Below are positions 1-4,976 of a stretch of DNA of 5,331 bases, piece by piece. The stretch comes from Acidimicrobiaceae bacterium UBA7830 (lineage in GTDB: Bacteria > Actinomycetota > Acidimicrobiia > Acidimicrobiales > Ilumatobacteraceae), in the NCBI GenBank assembly GCA_002501485.1, contig DLTS01000029.1:1-5331 (forward strand), written 5' to 3'. Under the pieces are notes generated by a model. The model saw only the letters and a list, made by a program, of their open reading frames with translations. It ran no database searches and was not told the origin of the DNA. The position numbers were made by a program, and so were the translations under genes. The stretch's first letter is position 1. Every line of letters starts with the position of its first letter.

Positions 1-7
1 TTCGGAG

Positions 8-80
8 TGGAGCTAAGGGGAATTGAACCCCTGACCTCTTCCATGCCATGGAAGCGCTCTACCAACTGAGCTATAGCCCC
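8..80 (-). tRNA. tRNA-Ala with anticodon GGC
   Basis: Read on the minus strand this is a 73-base cloverleaf. The acceptor arms are GGGGCTA (5') and TAGCTCC (3'), with discriminator A. The third acceptor pair is G-U, the hallmark identity element for alanyl-tRNA synthetase. The D arm carries AGCTCAGTTGGTAGAGC. The anticodon stem CTTCC/GGAAG closes the seven-base loop ATGGCAT, giving anticodon GGC, which reads alanine codon GCC. The T arm contains GGTTCAATTCC. The 3' CCA is not encoded (the next bases are CTC), so it must be added by a nucleotidyltransferase. It lies downstream of rsfS on the same strand, 47 bases after the rsfS stop, and has its own likely promoter at 92-121. Confidence 0.97.
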
Positions 81-91
81 GAAGCGCTTTC

Positions 92-121
92 ACGCTAGCG
101 ACGTGCTGTTACTGACGACAA
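92..121 (-). promoter_or_regulatory. Probable promoter of tRNA-Ala
   Basis: On the minus strand a -35-like TTGTCG (121-116) is followed after 18 bases by a -10-like TAGCGT (97-92). The mature tRNA 5' end lies 11 bases further on. A start 6-7 bases past the -10 would give a precursor leader of only about four or five bases, to be removed by RNase P. The match is good at the -35 (four of six to TTGACA) and fits the actinobacterial TANNNT pattern at the -10. It is inferred from sequence alone; read-through from rsfS is also possible, since no terminator is visible in the gap. Confidence 0.5.
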
Positions 122-127
122 CCGCTA

Positions 128-499
128 TTACGCATCCTTAAAGCCTGTCGGAATCACTGGGACATCTTTATATAGACGCTCAATGTCGTAGAACTCGCGA
201 ATCTCCTCCAGGAACACATGAACCACAACATCGCCGTAATCGAGAAGTACCCACTGCTGTTCTCGAACGCCCTCGGTGCGGGACGGAATGCGGCCCACTG
301 AATTGCGGCACTGAACTTCAATTTCGTCTACGAGAGTGCGAACTAACCGTCGGTTTGACGCGCTTACAACTACGAAATATTCGGTGACTCCGAGTACCTC
401 GCCGACCTGCAAGATGACAATATCGCTACCTTTTTGTGCATCGGCGATCCGGGCCGCCGCGAGAGCCAGCTCGCGCGATTCATCAATTTCAGTCGTCAC
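128..499 (-). CDS. rsfS: Ribosomal silencing factor RsfS (Iojap/YbeB family)
   Basis: RsfS binds ribosomal protein uL14 on the free 50S subunit and blocks joining to 30S, lowering translation when nutrients run short (known for the family). The 123-residue product shows the whole single domain: VTEYFVVVSASNRR at 38-51, EG at 76-77, the signature WVLLDYGDVVVHVF at 83-96, then EEIREFYDIERLY at 98-110. Length is normal. I chose the GTG at 499 because GGAGAA (509-504) sits six bases before it. An in-frame ATG at 511 would add four residues (MENC), has no good ribosome site, and overlaps that GGAG. The gene is third in the nadD / LCP-like / rsfS run, 63 bases after the preceding stop, so it has its own ribosome site rather than coupling. 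The family assignment is secure; only the start is in question. Confidence 0.95.
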   Translation of the reverse strand: MTTEIDESRELALAAARIADAQKGSDIVILQVGEVLGVTEYFVVVSASNRRLVRTLVDEIEVQCRNSVGRIPSRTEGVREQQWVLLDYGDVVVHVFLEEIREFYDIERLYKDVPVIPTGFKDA

Positions 500-503
500 G
501 CAG

Positions 504-509
504 TTCTCC
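504..509 (-). promoter_or_regulatory. Ribosome binding site that decides the rsfS start
   Basis: On the minus strand GGAGAA ends five bases before the GTG at 499, so the GGAG core is six bases away, an ideal Shine-Dalgarno spacing. The competing upstream ATG at 511-509 shares its final G with this motif and is preceded only by a weak CGGAC about 13 bases away. This favours the GTG start. Confidence 0.7.
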
Positions 510-562
510 ATTGAGATTGTGTCCGTTCGGAGCTACCACGGTATCGGCAAGATAAACCCGCA

Positions 563-1789
563 CTATTTCGATGGCCACGCTGAAAGATTGGTCGCTAGTT
601 GTCTGTCGAGGTCTGAGAGGAATGACGTCCCCAAAATGATGACGACGTCGACGCCATCAATGACATAGTCACCCTTGCGCGCAATTACCTCTCCGAGGAG
701 CTCGCTGAATGACGTAGCTGCTTCGGTAACCGACGACTCATCGCCGGTCCACACCTCCGTCACTTCCCCTACTTGTTCAACGTCATGGTTAATGCCAGTT
801 GATACCGAGACAACGTTGAGCCCAACGTCGCTCAGTCGGCGCACAGCCGCCACAGCAACATCACTTACGGACCGTTTAGTTCCTTCGAGGTCATCATCTG
901 AAAATGGAACGAGCAGTCGAACGATCGCCGACGGGTAAGGAGCGGTCACCCGGTTTGGAGCAAGGTGGCTCGCAACGAGCAGTGTCTCAGCCCAGTCGTA
1001 GAAGACCAGTTCGCCATCGCTGTCCTCAACCTCATACATATTGAGTGACCTTGTCTCAACCTCTCCTGCAAATAAGGCAGCAACTACCTCTTCGGCACTC
1101 CACGCAAATGCAGGATCAATGACTGGCTGACCAACTGCTACTGCCGTTGATCGGTTCACGATTCCATTCCATACTGCAGAGTGCAGCTCGGAACCGTACT
1201 CAAGTGGAGCATCACCTCCGATCGCCAACAATTCAGTTGCCTCTTCAATGCTCACACTCGACCGACCCTGTAACCACTGCACCCCGGCGTCCGCCGCCAA
1301 CGAGTGCGGGAGATCGAGCGGCACCGAAGCCGCCCCACCCAACAGATCAGCAAGCTCCGAAGCCGTGACGATCTCAACAACGTCGAACGTGAGACCCGTT
1401 AACGATTCAGCATCGAGCGCGAAAAGTGTGGCATCGACGCCGTCAAGAGCGTTACGTAACGGCATCACACTCTCAGCTCGACCTGCAGAAATATCTGCCG
1501 CCGCCTCAAATGGCACAACCGCTCCTCCTACTCCTGAGGGGTTGAGCACTATTAGTGCCGCAGATTGCAGCGTTTCATCATTATCGACAACTCCGATAAA
1601 CGCAGTTGTTGTCTGTGGCAAAGCAATGACATTTTCACTCTGGTTGCCACCCGCCTGAGAACCGATCGTCGATGAGGCCAGAGTTCGAGCCCCAACAACA
1701 GCAAGAGCAATAGCAAGCACAAATGAAACACCGACCGCCAGAGCTGCCTGTTGGGTATAGCGACGGCGAAGTTCAGCCGATGCAGTCAC
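563..1789 (-). CDS. Membrane-anchored degenerate LCP-like protein with C-terminal LytR_C domain
   Basis: A 408-residue protein starting at GTG. Residues 1-13 are short and basic, about 15-35 form one transmembrane helix, and the rest should be outside the cell (type II anchor). Residues about 61-212 follow the layout of an LCP (LytR-CpsA-Psr) domain: a hydrophobic strand then ALIVLNP at 78-84, VVPFEAA at 91-97, LTFDVVEIVTASELADLLGG at 133-152, and WLQGRSSVSIEEA at 172-184. LCP enzymes attach wall polymers to peptidoglycan. Here the usual TD and IPRD motifs read QSA (75-77) and VPFE (92-95), and the late Arg-rich motif is absent, so catalysis looks lost. Residues about 286-390 resemble LytR_C, ending in DVVIILGTSF (381-390). 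Its GTG overlaps the nadD stop (GTGA), and AGAGGGG lies seven bases upstream within nadD, so translation is probably coupled. LytR_C is fairly secure; the degenerate LCP reading is my inference by eye. Confidence 0.72.
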   Translation of the reverse strand: MTASAELRRRYTQQAALAVGVSFVLAIALAVVGARTLASSTIGSQAGGNQSENVIALPQTTTAFIGVVDNDETLQSAALIVLNPSGVGGAVVPFEAAADISAGRAESVMPLRNALDGVDATLFALDAESLTGLTFDVVEIVTASELADLLGGAASVPLDLPHSLAADAGVQWLQGRSSVSIEEATELLAIGGDAPLEYGSELHSAVWNGIVNRSTAVAVGQPVIDPAFAWSAEEVVAALFAGEVETRSLNMYEVEDSDGELVFYDWAETLLVASHLAPNRVTAPYPSAIVRLLVPFSDDDLEGTKRSVSDVAVAAVRRLSDVGLNVVSVSTGINHDVEQVGEVTEVWTGDESSVTEAATSFSELLGEVIARKGDYVIDGVDVVIILGTSFLSDLDRQLATNLSAWPSK

Positions 1790-2409
1790 GCTGATGCCCC
1801 TCTGTTCCGATACATTGCCCTGGCCTCAATCTCGGCGAGCACCGGAGGAGTCACGAGAAAATCGAGTGGCCTGCCATCGTTCACCCGATCACGGAGGTCA
1901 CTGCTCGAAACCTCAAGATGCGGAATCTCTACTCGGTGCCAGTGCCCATTGGCCGGGTCTGGCAGAGCACTTTCGACGCCTGGTCGGTCAACGACAACCA
2001 ACGTTGAGAGTTCAGAAACTCGTTCATGGCGATTCCATGTCAACAACCCATTGGCAGCATCTGCGCCAACGATGGTGAAAATTTCGAGTAACTCTTCCTT
2101 CGCGTGGAGGTATTCAAGAGTGTTTGCGGTGTAGGAGGGGCCACCCAATTCCAGTTCTACCGAACCTGCTGTCAAACCTGAAATCCCATTAACGGCTGCC
2201 TCGACGAGTGCAAGACGGTCGGTCGCAGGCGATATTTCGCGTGTGCCCTGCTTCTGCCATGGGTCATTCGCCACCATGAGGAGCACTTCGTCGAGCTGCA
2301 ACTCATGCAAAACGTTGATGGCAACAACGAGATGGCCAAGATGCGGGGGGTCGAACGTCCCACCAAACACTCCGACACGCCGCGGACTTTTGGCTTGGAC
2401 AGACATCAT
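1786..2409 (-). CDS. nadD: Nicotinate-nucleotide adenylyltransferase NadD
   Basis: NadD transfers AMP from ATP to nicotinate mononucleotide to make deamido-NAD, the penultimate step of NAD synthesis, in the cytoplasm. The 207-residue product is of family length. The nucleotidyltransferase signature GGTFDPPHLGHL is at 16-27, holding the two catalytic histidines; WQKQ at 51-54 fits the NadD substrate loop; IVGADAANGLLTW at 113-125 and VSSSDLR at 167-173 (the ISSTxIR-type ATP-binding motif) complete the set. The start is the first of two tandem ATGs (2409 and 2406); no clear Shine-Dalgarno precedes them, but a -10-like TAGGCT lies five bases upstream, suggesting a leaderless message. It is first in the leftward run, overlapping the next gene by four bases, and is divergent from the sigma factor gene. 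All key motifs are present. Confidence 0.96.
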   Translation of the reverse strand: MMSVQAKSPRRVGVFGGTFDPPHLGHLVVAINVLHELQLDEVLLMVANDPWQKQGTREISPATDRLALVEAAVNGISGLTAGSVELELGGPSYTANTLEYLHAKEELLEIFTIVGADAANGLLTWNRHERVSELSTLVVVDRPGVESALPDPANGHWHRVEIPHLEVSSSDLRDRVNDGRPLDFLVTPPVLAEIEARAMYRNRGASA

Positions 2410-2414
2410 CTTTG

Positions 2415-2420
2415 AGCCTA
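2415..2420 (-). promoter_or_regulatory. -10-like hexamer directly upstream of nadD
   Basis: On the minus strand TAGGCT (TANNNT pattern) is followed by CAAAG and then the nadD ATG. Transcription normally starts six or seven bases past the -10, which would fall on or next to the A of the start codon, giving a leaderless transcript. No convincing -35 is visible at 16-18 bases upstream (TGCGAA at 17), and there is no Shine-Dalgarno sequence near the ATG, which agrees with a leaderless start. Confidence 0.45.
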
Positions 2421-2463
2421 GAAGCCTTTACCACCGTTTCGCAGTCTTCACTTCGTTGGTACT

Positions 2464-2486
2464 TGACAAGTGTGTTACAGTTGTCA
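2464..2486. repeat. Inverted repeat TGACAA-N11-TTGTCA (possible operator)
   Basis: Perfect six-base arms at 2464-2469 and 2481-2486 separated by 11 bases, so the arm centres lie 17 bases apart. The left arm also belongs to a short odd palindrome, ACTTG-A-CAAGT (2461-2471). No T-run follows, so it is not a terminator; a dimeric regulator site is possible. It lies about 55-75 bases upstream of the nadD start and about 190 bases upstream of the sigma gene. Confidence 0.4.
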
Positions 2487-2558
2487 CTCGGCTGAATAAC
2501 GCATTGCGTTCATGACGCCCACGACATACCCCCCATCCATTTGCTCTCGTCATGTAAG

Positions 2559-2574
2559 TGACATTTCTATGTCA
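2559..2574. repeat. Inverted repeat TGACAT-N4-ATGTCA (possible operator)
   Basis: Perfect six-base arms at 2559-2564 and 2569-2574 around TTCT, with two further pairs (AA/TT at 2556-2557 and 2576-2577) after a single G/T interruption. A 16-base segment including the right arm (2565-2580) recurs at 2618-2633 with three mismatches, 53 bases downstream, close to five helical turns. The arm core matches that of the repeat at 2464-2486. It may be a regulator-binding site for the sigma gene. Confidence 0.45.
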
Positions 2575-2672
2575 TTTCTCGGCCCCAAACAGATGGATCC
2601 AGCCTGATTTCACGGATTTCCATGTCATTGGTCTGGAAATGTAAACGAAATTTAAAAAGTTGGAAAAAGCAC

Positions 2673-3500
2673 ATGAATGATTCAATTGGTCTCTACTTGA
2701 ACGACATCGGCAAAGTCCCTTTGCTCACCGCAGAAGATGAGCGTGAACTGTCTCGTCTCATTGAAGAAGGTCGTGAAGCGCAGGAAAAGCTCGATGCTGG
2801 CAAGCGAAGCGCTGACCTTAAGGCGAAAGTCGCTAAAGCTGCTCACGCAAAAGACCGCTTTATCCGGTCGAACCTCCGCCTCGTTGTCTCGATTGCACGC
2901 CGCTACCCGCTTCCCCAAGGTATGGACCTCCTCGATCTCATTCAAGAAGGAAACCTTGGCCTCGAGCATGCGGTTGACAAGTTCGACTGGCGTCGTGGAT
3001 TCAAGTTCTCCACGTATGCAACCTTCTGGATCCGCCAGGCCATTGGCCGTGCACTCGATCAGAAGGCAAGCCTGATTCGCATCCCCGGTGACCGTTCAGC
3101 AAGCCTGCGCGCTGCGCTCCGACAGGCCTCTGGTGACGGGGAGACACTCGATCAAACAAACGCCGAGTTGCACCGCCTCACCACCCCGGTCAGCCTTGAC
3201 AAGACCGTAGGTGACGACGGCGACGCAACCCTCGGTGACCTGATGGCCAACGGTGATCCGACTCCTGAAGATGCCGTGATGGTTGGCGTTGAAAGCGATC
3301 TCCTCGGAGAACTGCTCGGTACCCTTGAGCCTCGCGCCCGCTACGCCGTTGAAGCACGCTTTGGGCTTCTTGACGGAGAGCGTAAGAGCTTCCGCGAAGT
3401 CGGTGAAAGCCTCGGAGTCACCGCTGAAGCAGCTCGTCGTCTCGTGAGCCGCGCGGTTGCCGGACTTCGCGATGACGCCGGCGACATCCTCAGCGTCTGA
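2673..3500 (+). CDS. Sigma-70 family RNA polymerase sigma factor with shortened region 3
   Basis: A 275-residue group 2-like sigma factor that directs RNA polymerase to promoters. Region 1.2 is at about 3-33 (SIGLYLNDIGKVPLLT at 4-19). Regions 2.1-2.4 span about 60-130, including NLRLVVSIARRY (67-78), DLIQEGNLGLEHAVDKFD (88-105) and FSTYATFWIRQAIGRAL (112-128). IRIP is at 135-138, a 3.2-finger-like PVSLDKTVGDDGDATLGDL at 172-190, and region 4 at about 207-266, with a helix-turn-helix around FREVGESLGVTAEAARRLV (240-258). No region 1.1. Only 37 residues separate IRIP from PVSL, against nearly 60 in E. coli RpoD, so region 3 is contracted. I chose ATG 2673 because homology begins there and GGAAAAAG precedes it; an in-frame ATG at 2622 would add 17 basic residues unlike any sigma N-terminus. 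It is a single-gene unit closed by the terminator at 3536-3563. Which promoters it serves is unknown. Confidence 0.92.
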   Translation: MNDSIGLYLNDIGKVPLLTAEDERELSRLIEEGREAQEKLDAGKRSADLKAKVAKAAHAKDRFIRSNLRLVVSIARRYPLPQGMDLLDLIQEGNLGLEHAVDKFDWRRGFKFSTYATFWIRQAIGRALDQKASLIRIPGDRSASLRAALRQASGDGETLDQTNAELHRLTTPVSLDKTVGDDGDATLGDLMANGDPTPEDAVMVGVESDLLGELLGTLEPRARYAVEARFGLLDGERKSFREVGESLGVTAEAARRLVSRAVAGLRDDAGDILSV

Positions 3501-3507
3501 TATTCCT

Positions 3508-3522
3508 CGGCGCTAGGCGCCG
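3508..3522 (+). other. GC-rich hairpin just after the sigma gene stop
   Basis: CGGCGC (3508-3513) and GCGCCG (3517-3522) form a perfect six-pair stem around the three-base loop TAG, starting eight bases after the stop codon. No T-run follows, so it is not itself an intrinsic terminator. It may protect the 3' end of the message or cause pausing before the true terminator 14 bases further on. Confidence 0.4.
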
Positions 3523-3535
3523 CACTATTTGCGAG

Positions 3536-3563
3536 AAGCGGTCGGGCTCCCGGCCGCTTTTTT
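3536..3563 (+). terminator. Rho-independent terminator of the sigma factor gene
   Basis: AAGCGGTCGG (3536-3545) pairs with CCGGCCGCTT (3550-3559), all ten positions paired with one U-G wobble, around the loop GCTC (3546-3549). A run of six T (3558-3563) follows directly. It lies 35 bases after the sigma stop and 43 bases before the DAHP synthase start, so it separates two transcription units. It sits upstream of the likely aroG start site, so it is not an attenuator of that gene. Confidence 0.88.
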
Positions 3564-3593
3564 GCGTCCGGGCTCAACTTAACCCGACACCGA

Positions 3594-3599
3594 TAGCAT
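3594..3599 (+). promoter_or_regulatory. -10-like hexamer directly upstream of the DAHP synthase gene
   Basis: TAGCAT (TANNNT pattern) is followed by TTTTTGC and then the ATG at 3607. Initiation six to eight bases past the hexamer would fall on or just before the start codon. No Shine-Dalgarno-like sequence lies in the 20 bases before the ATG. Together these suggest a leaderless transcript. I see no good -35 at 16-19 bases upstream. Confidence 0.5.
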
Positions 3600-3606
3600 T
3601 TTTTGC

Positions 3607-4971
3607 ATGCCGCAACAGTGGAGTCCCTCGTCGTGGAAAGACCACCCGATAAAACAACAGCCTGCGTGGCCAGATGAGGCTGCCTACGAAAACGCTCTCA
3701 AACACGTTGCATCAATGCCACCACTCGTGTTTGCTGGCGAGGCGCGTTCACTTCAAGCCAACCTTGCAAAAGTCGCAGCAGGAAACGCATTCTTATTGCA
3801 AGCCGGCGACTGCGCCGAGAGCTTCGAAGAGTTCTCTGCCGACAACATTCGTGAGAAGTTGCGCGTCATTCTGCAAATGGCCGTTGTCCTCACCTATTCC
3901 ATGGGAGTTCCGGTCGTCAAGGTTGGGCGTATCGCAGGCCAATTCGCAAAACCCCGCTCCTCTGATACCGAAATCGTCGGAGATCTTGAACTGCCATCAT
4001 TCCGCGGCCACATCGTCAACGATCCGACCACTACCGAAGCTGCACGAATTCCTAACCCTGAGCGGCTCGTTCAGGCCTACCACCAATCAGCATCAACCTT
4101 GAATCTTGTTCGAGCCTTCACGAAGGGTGGTTTCGCAGCCCTCGACCGGGTTCACGCATGGAACCAAGAGTTTGTCGCATCAAGTGAAGAGGGCCAGCGC
4201 TATGAGAACATGGCGACTGAGATCGATCGGGCACTTCGCTTCATGAGCGCTATCGGGATGGATATCGACACCAACAGCCACCTTCGCGAGGTCGATGTGT
4301 GGACAAGCCATGAAGCATTGCTGCTCGGTTACGAAGAGTCGCTCACGAGACGCGACTCGACGAGTGGCAACTGGTTCGACTGTTCTGCGCACATGTTGTG
4401 GATTGGTGAGCGCACTCGCGAACTCGACGGCGCGCATATCGAATTTCTCAGAGGCGTGAGCAACCCGATCGGCTGCAAAGTTGGTCCGACAATGACAGGT
4501 GATGAAGTCATCGCTCTTTGCGAGGCTCTCAACCCAGCAATGATTCCTGGCCGACTCACCCTGATAAGTCGGATGGGTGCCGACATCGTCGAAGACCGAC
4601 TTCGCCCCCTTTTACGTGCAGTGAAAGACGCAGGGCACCCGGTTGTCTGGGCCTGTGATCCAATGCACGGCAATACATTCACCGCCGAGAACGGACGAAA
4701 GACCCGACACCTTGACGCTTTGATCGCCGAGATTGAAGGCTTTGTGCGTGCCCACCGCGCCGAGGGAACATGGCCCGGCGGAATTCACGTCGAACTCACA
4801 GGTGACGATGTCACCGAGTGCCTCGGCGGAGTCGATGCCATCGCCGATAGTGATCTCGACGACCGGTATGAGACGATCTGTGACCCTCGTCTAAACGCCC
4901 GCCAAGGGCTCGAACTCGCATTCCGTACCGCAGAATCCATCAGAGATTCGCTCGACACGTCGAACTCCTGA
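3607..4971 (+). CDS. aroG: Class II 3-deoxy-7-phosphoheptulonate (DAHP) synthase
   Basis: Condenses phosphoenolpyruvate with erythrose 4-phosphate to DAHP, the first committed step of the shikimate route to aromatic amino acids, in the cytoplasm. The 454-residue product has all class II motifs: LQAGDCAESF (64-73), KVGRIAGQFAKPRS (105-118), CKVGPTM (290-296), SRMGA (321-325), WACDPMHGNT (348-357), HVELTG (394-399), TECLGG (403-408) and ETICDPRLN (422-430). Placed by motif against Mycobacterium tuberculosis AroG, the metal ligands are Cys69, His354, Glu396 and Asp426. It is about eight residues shorter than that 462-residue enzyme, mostly at the N-terminus, which there contributes to subunit contacts and feedback sites; whether aromatic feedback is kept cannot be told here. 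The ATG at 3607 lies just after a -10-like TAGCAT with no ribosome site. A serine hydrolase gene starts five bases after the stop, probably in the same operon. The symbol follows M. tuberculosis usage. Confidence 0.96.
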   Translation: MPQQWSPSSWKDHPIKQQPAWPDEAAYENALKHVASMPPLVFAGEARSLQANLAKVAAGNAFLLQAGDCAESFEEFSADNIREKLRVILQMAVVLTYSMGVPVVKVGRIAGQFAKPRSSDTEIVGDLELPSFRGHIVNDPTTTEAARIPNPERLVQAYHQSASTLNLVRAFTKGGFAALDRVHAWNQEFVASSEEGQRYENMATEIDRALRFMSAIGMDIDTNSHLREVDVWTSHEALLLGYEESLTRRDSTSGNWFDCSAHMLWIGERTRELDGAHIEFLRGVSNPIGCKVGPTMTGDEVIALCEALNPAMIPGRLTLISRMGADIVEDRLRPLLRAVKDAGHPVVWACDPMHGNTFTAENGRKTRHLDALIAEIEGFVRAHRAEGTWPGGIHVELTGDDVTECLGGVDAIADSDLDDRYETICDPRLNARQGLELAFRTAESIRDSLDTSNS

Positions 4972-4976
4972 TCGTC

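Larger units (their letters stand above)
2410..2672. promoter_or_regulatory. Divergent regulatory region between nadD and the sigma factor gene
   Basis: 263 bases without a supported gene. It contains an inverted repeat TGACAA / TTGTCA with 11 bases between (2464-2486), a second TGACAT / ATGTCA with four bases between (2559-2574), and a further ATGTCATT at 2622-2629. The stretch 2634-2670 is conspicuously A-rich. The sigma gene has a modest ribosome site, GGAAAAAG (2662-2669), before its ATG at 2673. No clear -35/-10 pair for the sigma gene stands out; the best I can offer is TTGGTC (2628-2633) with TTTAAA (2651-2656) at 17 bases, which is weak and would start transcription inside the ribosome site. 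Confidence 0.5.

Noticed and set aside
1248..1658. Long open frames on the plus strand opposite the LCP-like gene
   Set aside because: Composition is biased to Ser, Thr, Pro and Ala as expected of an antisense shadow, there are no recognisable motifs, and the opposite strand has a clear domain structure and translational signals.
2463..2491. Perfect TTGACA at 2463-2468 on the plus strand as a -35 box
   Set aside because: At 16-19 bases downstream there is no -10-like hexamer (sequences such as ACTCGG), and the element is better explained as part of the inverted repeat at 2464-2486.
2622..2672. 17-residue N-terminal extension of the sigma factor from ATG 2622
   Set aside because: The residues are basic and Trp/Lys-rich, unlike sigma N-termini; homology begins at the ATG at 2673, which has a nearby GGAAAAAG. 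The DNA there overlaps the repeated ATGTCATT motif.
3341..3577. Minus-strand open frame across the end of the sigma gene and its terminator
   Set aside because: It runs through the terminator hairpin, has low-complexity Arg/Ser/Ala content and no family motifs; it is a shadow of the sigma gene.
3566..3588. Second hairpin GTC-C-GGG / CCCGAC after the terminator
   Set aside because: Only six pairs with a bulged C and a ten-base loop, no T-run; too weak to call a functional element.
3536..3606. Attenuator or riboswitch controlling the DAHP synthase gene
   Set aside because: The gap is short, there is no leader peptide rich in aromatic residues, and the likely aroG start of transcription lies downstream of the hairpin, so the terminator belongs to the sigma gene.
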